From contig CABIZB010000001.1 of assembly GCA_902363145.1 (NCBI GenBank), positions 992,001-1,056,000 of the forward strand: a stretch of DNA of 64,000 bases. Reading direction: 5' to 3'. Positions within the stretch are counted from its first letter, which is position 1. Every line of letters starts with the position of its first letter. Below the pieces are notes generated by a model that saw only the letters and a list, made by a program, of their open reading frames with translations, was not told the origin of the DNA and did no database searches. The DNA comes from Oscillospiraceae bacterium. Lineage in GTDB: Bacteria; Bacillota; Clostridia; Oscillospirales; Ruminococcaceae. Positions 60,712 through 64,000 of the stretch are shown here, in pieces. The translations under genes and the position numbers were made by a program.

Positions 60712-61212
60712 TTACTCTTTTACGTATGCCTTAACTATCTCGCCGATGAATGCCTTATGCACTGCGTCCTTTTCGTACCACTTATGGCACTCCTTGTCAA
60801 GCAGTGAGATATCCATATCCTGTGCGTAAAGCTTGCGGCAGACAAAGTACATGGAAGCCTCGGCAAAGGCTGTTGTGCCGTCGGTGAAAATGGGTGTAAG
60901 ACCTGTTTCCTTTGCCTTGTCGCAGTCTCTTCCCGAATGAGCGCCGCAGAACTGTAGCGCCTTGCGGTATTCCTCGTCGAAAAAGCTTACGGTGAACAGA
61001 TCGTTCTTCTCCACAAATTCAATGGTGTAGCGTGTGGGGCGGATAACCGTCTCAATAACGTTCTTATTCCACATAACGCCTACAAATCCCCATGAGGCTG
61101 TCATGGTATTCCACTTATTTTCATCGCCCGATGTAATGAGCATCCACTCCTTGCCTATCTTGGTAAAGGGATTAAAGGAAAGGTCGGAAACCGATACTTC
61201 TTTAAATGACAT
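60712..61212 (-). CDS. Flavin reductase-like FMN-binding protein
   Basis: 166 residues of the split-barrel flavoprotein family: KEWMLITSGDENKWNTMTASWG with the N-T-M-T-A-S-W flavin site, RPTRYTIEFVEKNDLFTVSFF and CGAHSGRDCDKAKETGL. Such proteins reduce or carry FMN; in gut clostridia they are common single genes. GGAGG at the start. Confidence 0.9.
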   Translation of the reverse strand: MSFKEVSVSDLSFNPFTKIGKEWMLITSGDENKWNTMTASWGFVGVMWNKNVIETVIRPTRYTIEFVEKNDLFTVSFFDEEYRKALQFCGAHSGRDCDKAKETGLTPIFTDGTTAFAEASMYFVCRKLYAQDMDISLLDKECHKWYEKDAVHKAFIGEIVKAYVKE

Positions 61213-61287
61213 AATAATTACCTCCGAAAATATCTTTGCTTATATTTTATTTCTACTGATATTTTACCTTTTTTCTCCCTAAAAGTC

Positions 61288-61705
61288 AAGCAGCGTGTCG
61301 CTGCTGCCACCTCGCTGGAATATACAGCAATAAATTTTTAGTTTGCAACTCGGTAACTCATATTTCGTTTAAACCTTTTCGTGAGTTTTGGCATGTTGCC
61401 GCTGCCACCTCGCTGGAATATACAGCAATAAATTTTTAGTTTGCAGCTCGGTAACTCATATTTCGTTTAAACCTTTTCGTGATTTTTGGCATGTTGCCGC
61501 TGCCACCTCGCTGGAATACACTGCAATAATATTTTCATCTGCAGCTCGGTAACTCATATTTCGTTTAAACCTTTTCGTGAGTTTCGGCGTGTCGCTGCTG
61601 CCATCTCGATGGAATACACTGCAATAATATTTTCATCTGCGGCTCGGTAACTTTTATTTTATCAAAGCCTTTTCATTTGTTTCGGCGTGTCGCCGCTTCC
61701 TCATG
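61288..61705. repeat. 98-bp tandem repeat, about 4.2 units
   Basis: The block CCACCTCGCTGG (or CCATCTCGATGG) recurs at 61307, 61405, 61503 and 61601, exactly 98 bp apart, with a partial fifth unit ending at about 61705. Each unit holds GTTGCCGCTGCC near one end and GCAGCTCGGTAAC 50 bp on, which are imperfect complements, so each unit can form a stem. Units 1-2 and 3-4 are most alike in the middle part. Non-coding. Confidence 0.88.
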
Positions 61706-61876
61706 CACACAGCTGTACAGAAATTTCTTCTGAAATATCTCCGAAAATTTTCGTCCTTGATATAAATATGCACATACTACAATATATATCACTTTTATGC
61801 AGTTGGGTAACAGGTGATGATTTCAAAAAATTTTTTATATGTTAAAAATAATGAAATCAAATCAGCCAAAAAATTC

Positions 61877-61905
61877 TTGCATTTTTAAGTCAAATATTGT
61901 ATAAT
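61877..61905 (+). promoter_or_regulatory. Promoter of oadG-oadB
   Basis: TTGCAT (61877-61882), 17-bp spacer, TATAAT (61900-61905), 57 bp before the oadG start. Confidence 0.7.
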
Positions 61906-61962
61906 AAGATAAGTATTTATTTTGGAAGCGTGTTCTCGCTTTCACAGAAAGGATGAAATAAT

Positions 61963-62340
61963 ATGCAGATGGAGTGGAGTTATGTCGGAGCTGTAGTTAT
62001 CTCAGGTCTGGCAATAGTTTTCGCTGCTCTTATCATTCTTATCTTCCTTGTATGGATAATGGGTAAGATCTTCGACAAATTAAGCGCAAAAAAATCAGGT
62101 GGAAATGCTAAGAAAGCTCCTGCCGCTGAAAGCAGCAAGCCCGCACCCGTCAATATAACAGCTGCACCCGCCGCTGATGACGAAAGCGAAGTTATCGCCG
62201 TCATTGCCGCAGCAGTGGCTGCCATGAGTGAGGAATACGGTACTCCTCTCAGAATACACAGCATAAAGCGCTCGGCTGTCTCCAAGCGTTCAAATGCCTG
62301 GGCAAGAGCTGCCGCAGGCGAAAGTACACGTGCTTTTTAA
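61963..62340 (+). CDS. OadG-like small membrane subunit of a sodium-pump decarboxylase
   Basis: 125 residues. One transmembrane segment (VVISGLAIVFAALIILIFLVWIMGKIF), then an Ala/Pro/Lys-rich linker and a C-terminal helix (DESEVIAVIAAAVAAMSEEYG) with the typical IAVIAAAVA motif, ending RSAVSKRSNAWARAA. Gamma/delta subunits assemble the complex and hold its metal. Gene is 29 bp before the beta subunit. Confidence 0.88.
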   Translation: MQMEWSYVGAVVISGLAIVFAALIILIFLVWIMGKIFDKLSAKKSGGNAKKAPAAESSKPAPVNITAAPAADDESEVIAVIAAAVAAMSEEYGTPLRIHSIKRSAVSKRSNAWARAAAGESTRAF

Positions 62341-62369
62341 GCGTGATCTTCTGAAGAAAGGATGTCTGT

Positions 62370-63569
62370 ATGTTTTCACTTTTTATTGATACCATAAAGG
62401 ATCTGGCAGCACAGTCAGGTCTTGCCGTTCTTGGCTGGCAGAATGTGGTAATGATACTTATTTCATTTGTGTTCATGTACCTTGCCATCAGGCACAAGTT
62501 CGAGCCTCTGCTGCTGCTCCCCATTGCATTCGGTATGCTCCTTACAAACCTTCCCAACACAGGTCTTTATCACCCCGAGCTGTGGAATATCGACGCAGGC
62601 CACGAGCTGAATTTCGGCGATATACTTCATAACGGCGGATTGCTTGATATGCTGTATCTGGGCGTTAAGCTGCAGATATATCCTGCGCTTATTTTCCTCG
62701 GCATCGGATGTATGACCGACTTTGCTCCCCTTATCGCAAACCCCAAGAGCTTCCTTCTGGGTGCTGCCGCTCAGGCAGGTATCTTCCTCACCTTTATAGG
62801 TGCGGCTGCTCTGGGCTTCAACGCTAACGAGGCAGGCTCCATCGCTATCATCGGCGGTGCGGACGGCCCTACTTCCATTTACGTATCCAGCCTTCTGTTG
62901 AAATCAGGCGGCTATCAGGTAGAAGTCGGAACTATCGCCCTTGCGGCATACACCTATATGGCTCTGGTTCCCCTTATCCAGCCTCCTATAATGAGACTGC
63001 TCACCACAAAGAAAGAGCGTCTTGTAAGAATGACTCAGCTTAGACAGGTCTCCAAGACCGAAAAAATAATCTTCCCCATTGCAGTTACAATTATTATTGC
63101 GCTTCTGGTTCCCTCCGCAGCGCCTCTGGTAGGTATGCTGATGCTGGGCAACCTGTTCAAGGAGAGCGGCGTTGTTGATCGTATCACAAAGACTGCTCAG
63201 AACGAACTGATGAACATCATCACAATTTTCCTTGGCGTTTCCGTTGGTGCAACTACCGTTGCCGAAAAGGTAATATCCGTTGCATTCCTGAAGGTAATCC
63301 TTCTTGGCGTAATAGCATTCGGCGTTGGTACTGCTTCCGGCGTACTCTTCGGAAAGCTCATGTGCCTTGTTACAAAGGGCAAGGTAAATCCCCTTATCGG
63401 TTCCGCAGGCGTTTCTGCCGTTCCTATGGCTGCAAGGCAGTCCCAGAAGGTCGGCGCAGAAGCAGACCCCACAAACTTCCTGCTCATGCACGCTATGGGA
63501 CCAAATGTTGCAGGTGTTATCGGCTCCGCAGTTGCAGCGGGTGTTCTCCTGAGCATTATCCCTCACTAA
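62370..63569 (+). CDS. Sodium-translocating decarboxylase beta subunit (OadB/GcdB family)
   Basis: 399 residues, about nine or more membrane segments. The core motifs GANEAGSIAIIGGADGPTSIY (here N-A-N-E-A-G-S) and GSAGVSAVPMAARQSQKVGAEADPTNFLLMHAMGPNVAGVIGSA are conserved; Asp of GGADGPT is the sodium site. It couples decarboxylation of oxaloacetate, methylmalonyl-CoA or glutaconyl-CoA to sodium export; the carboxyltransferase and biotin subunits are not in this window, so the substrate is open. Confidence 0.95.
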   Translation: MFSLFIDTIKDLAAQSGLAVLGWQNVVMILISFVFMYLAIRHKFEPLLLLPIAFGMLLTNLPNTGLYHPELWNIDAGHELNFGDILHNGGLLDMLYLGVKLQIYPALIFLGIGCMTDFAPLIANPKSFLLGAAAQAGIFLTFIGAAALGFNANEAGSIAIIGGADGPTSIYVSSLLLKSGGYQVEVGTIALAAYTYMALVPLIQPPIMRLLTTKKERLVRMTQLRQVSKTEKIIFPIAVTIIIALLVPSAAPLVGMLMLGNLFKESGVVDRITKTAQNELMNIITIFLGVSVGATTVAEKVISVAFLKVILLGVIAFGVGTASGVLFGKLMCLVTKGKVNPLIGSAGVSAVPMAARQSQKVGAEADPTNFLLMHAMGPNVAGVIGSAVAAGVLLSIIPH

Positions 63570-63574
63570 GCTAT

Positions 63575-63608
63575 ATCCGCTTCTGATAATTTCAGGAGCG
63601 GATTTTTT
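63575..63608 (+). terminator. Terminator of oadG-oadB
   Basis: ATCCGCTTCTGA and TTCAGGAGCGGAT pair with one G-U, 4-nt loop, then six T. Confidence 0.93.
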
Positions 63609-63645
63609 CGTAACATATTTGATAATTGTTATTTTCTGTAACCCC

Positions 63646-63674
63646 TTGACATTGACTGAACTATATGCTATAAT
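63646..63674 (+). promoter_or_regulatory. Sigma-A promoter of metK
   Basis: TTGACA (63646-63651), 17-bp spacer, TATAAT (63669-63674). Both hexamers perfect; transcription would start right before the riboswitch. Confidence 0.9.
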
Positions 63675-63681
63675 GATAATG

Positions 63682-63796
63682 CCTTATCAAGAGCGGCGGA
63701 GGTACTGGACCTGTGAAGCCCGGCAACCTGATTGTTTATCCTTCGGGATATAACGAAAAAGGTGCTAATTCCTGCGGAGAATTCCGAGAGATGAGG
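63682..63796 (+). promoter_or_regulatory. SAM-I (S-box) riboswitch
   Basis: Core elements in order: P1 5' strand CCTTATC, AGAGCGGCGGAGGTACTGGA, CCTGTGAAGCCCGGCAACC, GGTGCTAATTCC, and the P1 3' strand GATGAGG. GATAAGG at 63834-63840 can pair with the P1 5' strand and would disrupt the terminator that follows, so SAM binding should turn metK off by early termination. Confidence 0.95.
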
Positions 63797-63839
63797 ATTT
63801 TTTTCATCACATTGAAAAAATCAGAATCGAAATGATAAG

Positions 63840-63871
63840 GCGCTTGTGAAGCTTTTCACAGGCGCTTTTTT
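63840..63871 (+). terminator. Riboswitch-controlled terminator
   Basis: GCGCTTGTGAA and TTCACAGGCGC, 11-bp stem with one G-U, 4-nt or smaller loop, then six T. It shares the base 63840 with the antiterminator strand GATAAGG. Confidence 0.92.
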
Positions 63872-63947
63872 GATGAAAAATAATGCTAACGTTAATAGGC
63901 GGAAGAAGTTTCCGAAAATTATAAAAGCCAAAATAGGAGGATTTTAA

Positions 63948-64000
63948 ATGTCAAAGTATCTTTTTACATCAGAATCAGTTACAGAAGGACATCCCGATAA
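63948..64000 (+). CDS. metK: S-adenosylmethionine synthetase, partial at window end
   Basis: Begins MSKYLFTSESVTEGHPD, the invariant start of MetK with the methionine-binding SESVTEGHPDK. AGGAGG is 7 nt upstream. The rest lies outside the window. Regulated by the S-box riboswitch upstream. Confidence 0.97.
   Translation, partial: MSKYLFTSESVTEGHPD

Larger units (their letters stand above)
61213..61962. other. 750-bp gene-free region: tandem repeats and oad promoter
   Basis: Contains the 98-bp tandem array (61288-61705), then an AT-rich stretch with no gene and the promoter of oadG at 61877-61905. Confidence 0.7.

Noticed and set aside
61288..61705. The tandem array as a CRISPR
   Set aside because: The whole 98-bp unit is repeated without distinct spacers, and no cas genes are near.
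1..64000. tRNA, rRNA, tmRNA or RNase P RNA genes
   Set aside because: I looked for conserved cores such as GTTCRANYC and saw no credible cloverleaf or rRNA segment.

Overview
The window reads as chromosomal DNA of a spore-lineage Firmicute of the Oscillospirales, most like Ruminococcus. This is inferred from moderate GC, a complete spoIIIA operon, spo0A, a SpoVT remnant, reverse rubrerythrin, PduL, a sodium-pump decarboxylase pair and an S-box riboswitch in front of metK. I see no rRNA, tRNA or CRISPR array.

Layout. 1-4.4 kb: the promoter-proximal part of an exopolysaccharide operon on the minus strand. 4.9-10.4 kb: VanZ, a frameshifted Fic gene, an HD-domain protein, a two-component system and a scar of a yeiH/lysR pair. 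10.6-15.7 kb: the accessory core of the window, with a HipA-like toxin-antitoxin pair under a promoter containing a palindromic operator, a 55-residue excisionase-like protein, small ORFs, and a large serine recombinase whose frame runs into the 3' part of spoVT. 15.7-18 kb: small accessory genes and a 158-bp mobile repeat. 18-27.9 kb: a long minus-strand housekeeping operon (nusB, Kae1-like, xseA, xseB, ispA, DUF212, dxs, tlyA, nadK, argR, recN, WYL regulator, GNAT). 28-32.9 kb: spoIIIAA-AH behind a sigma-E-like promoter. 33-43.6 kb: gpsA, plsY, der, DUF512, rpmF, yceD, a P-loop protein, pgi, a D,D-carboxypeptidase paralogue, thioredoxin plus an FTR-like protein, a DUF134-NifX fusion and pduL. 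43.6-64 kb: mostly plus strand, with a PH-domain/FkbM pair, aminotransferase, deacetylases, reverse rubrerythrin, nadB, ireB, oadG-oadB and the metK riboswitch. On the minus strand lie metG, spo0A, DnaI-like, DnaD-like, a catalytically degenerate phosphohexomutase and a flavin reductase.

Most notable are: (1) the serine recombinase-SpoVT chimera, which looks like one end of an element integrated inside a sporulation gene, as the skin element is in sigK; the 5' part of spoVT is not in the window; (2) a family of palindromic TACTAAT-ended repeats (two 158-bp copies, a 42-bp minimal copy and a 41-bp relative that forms the end of an FkbM gene), one copy having landed inside a second repeat family; (3) that second family, a 98-bp tandem repeat of about four units; (4) a Fic gene broken by a 7-bp tandem duplication and by a one-base loss in the active-site motif. 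All functions are inferred from reading the protein and DNA sequence; no database search was run.
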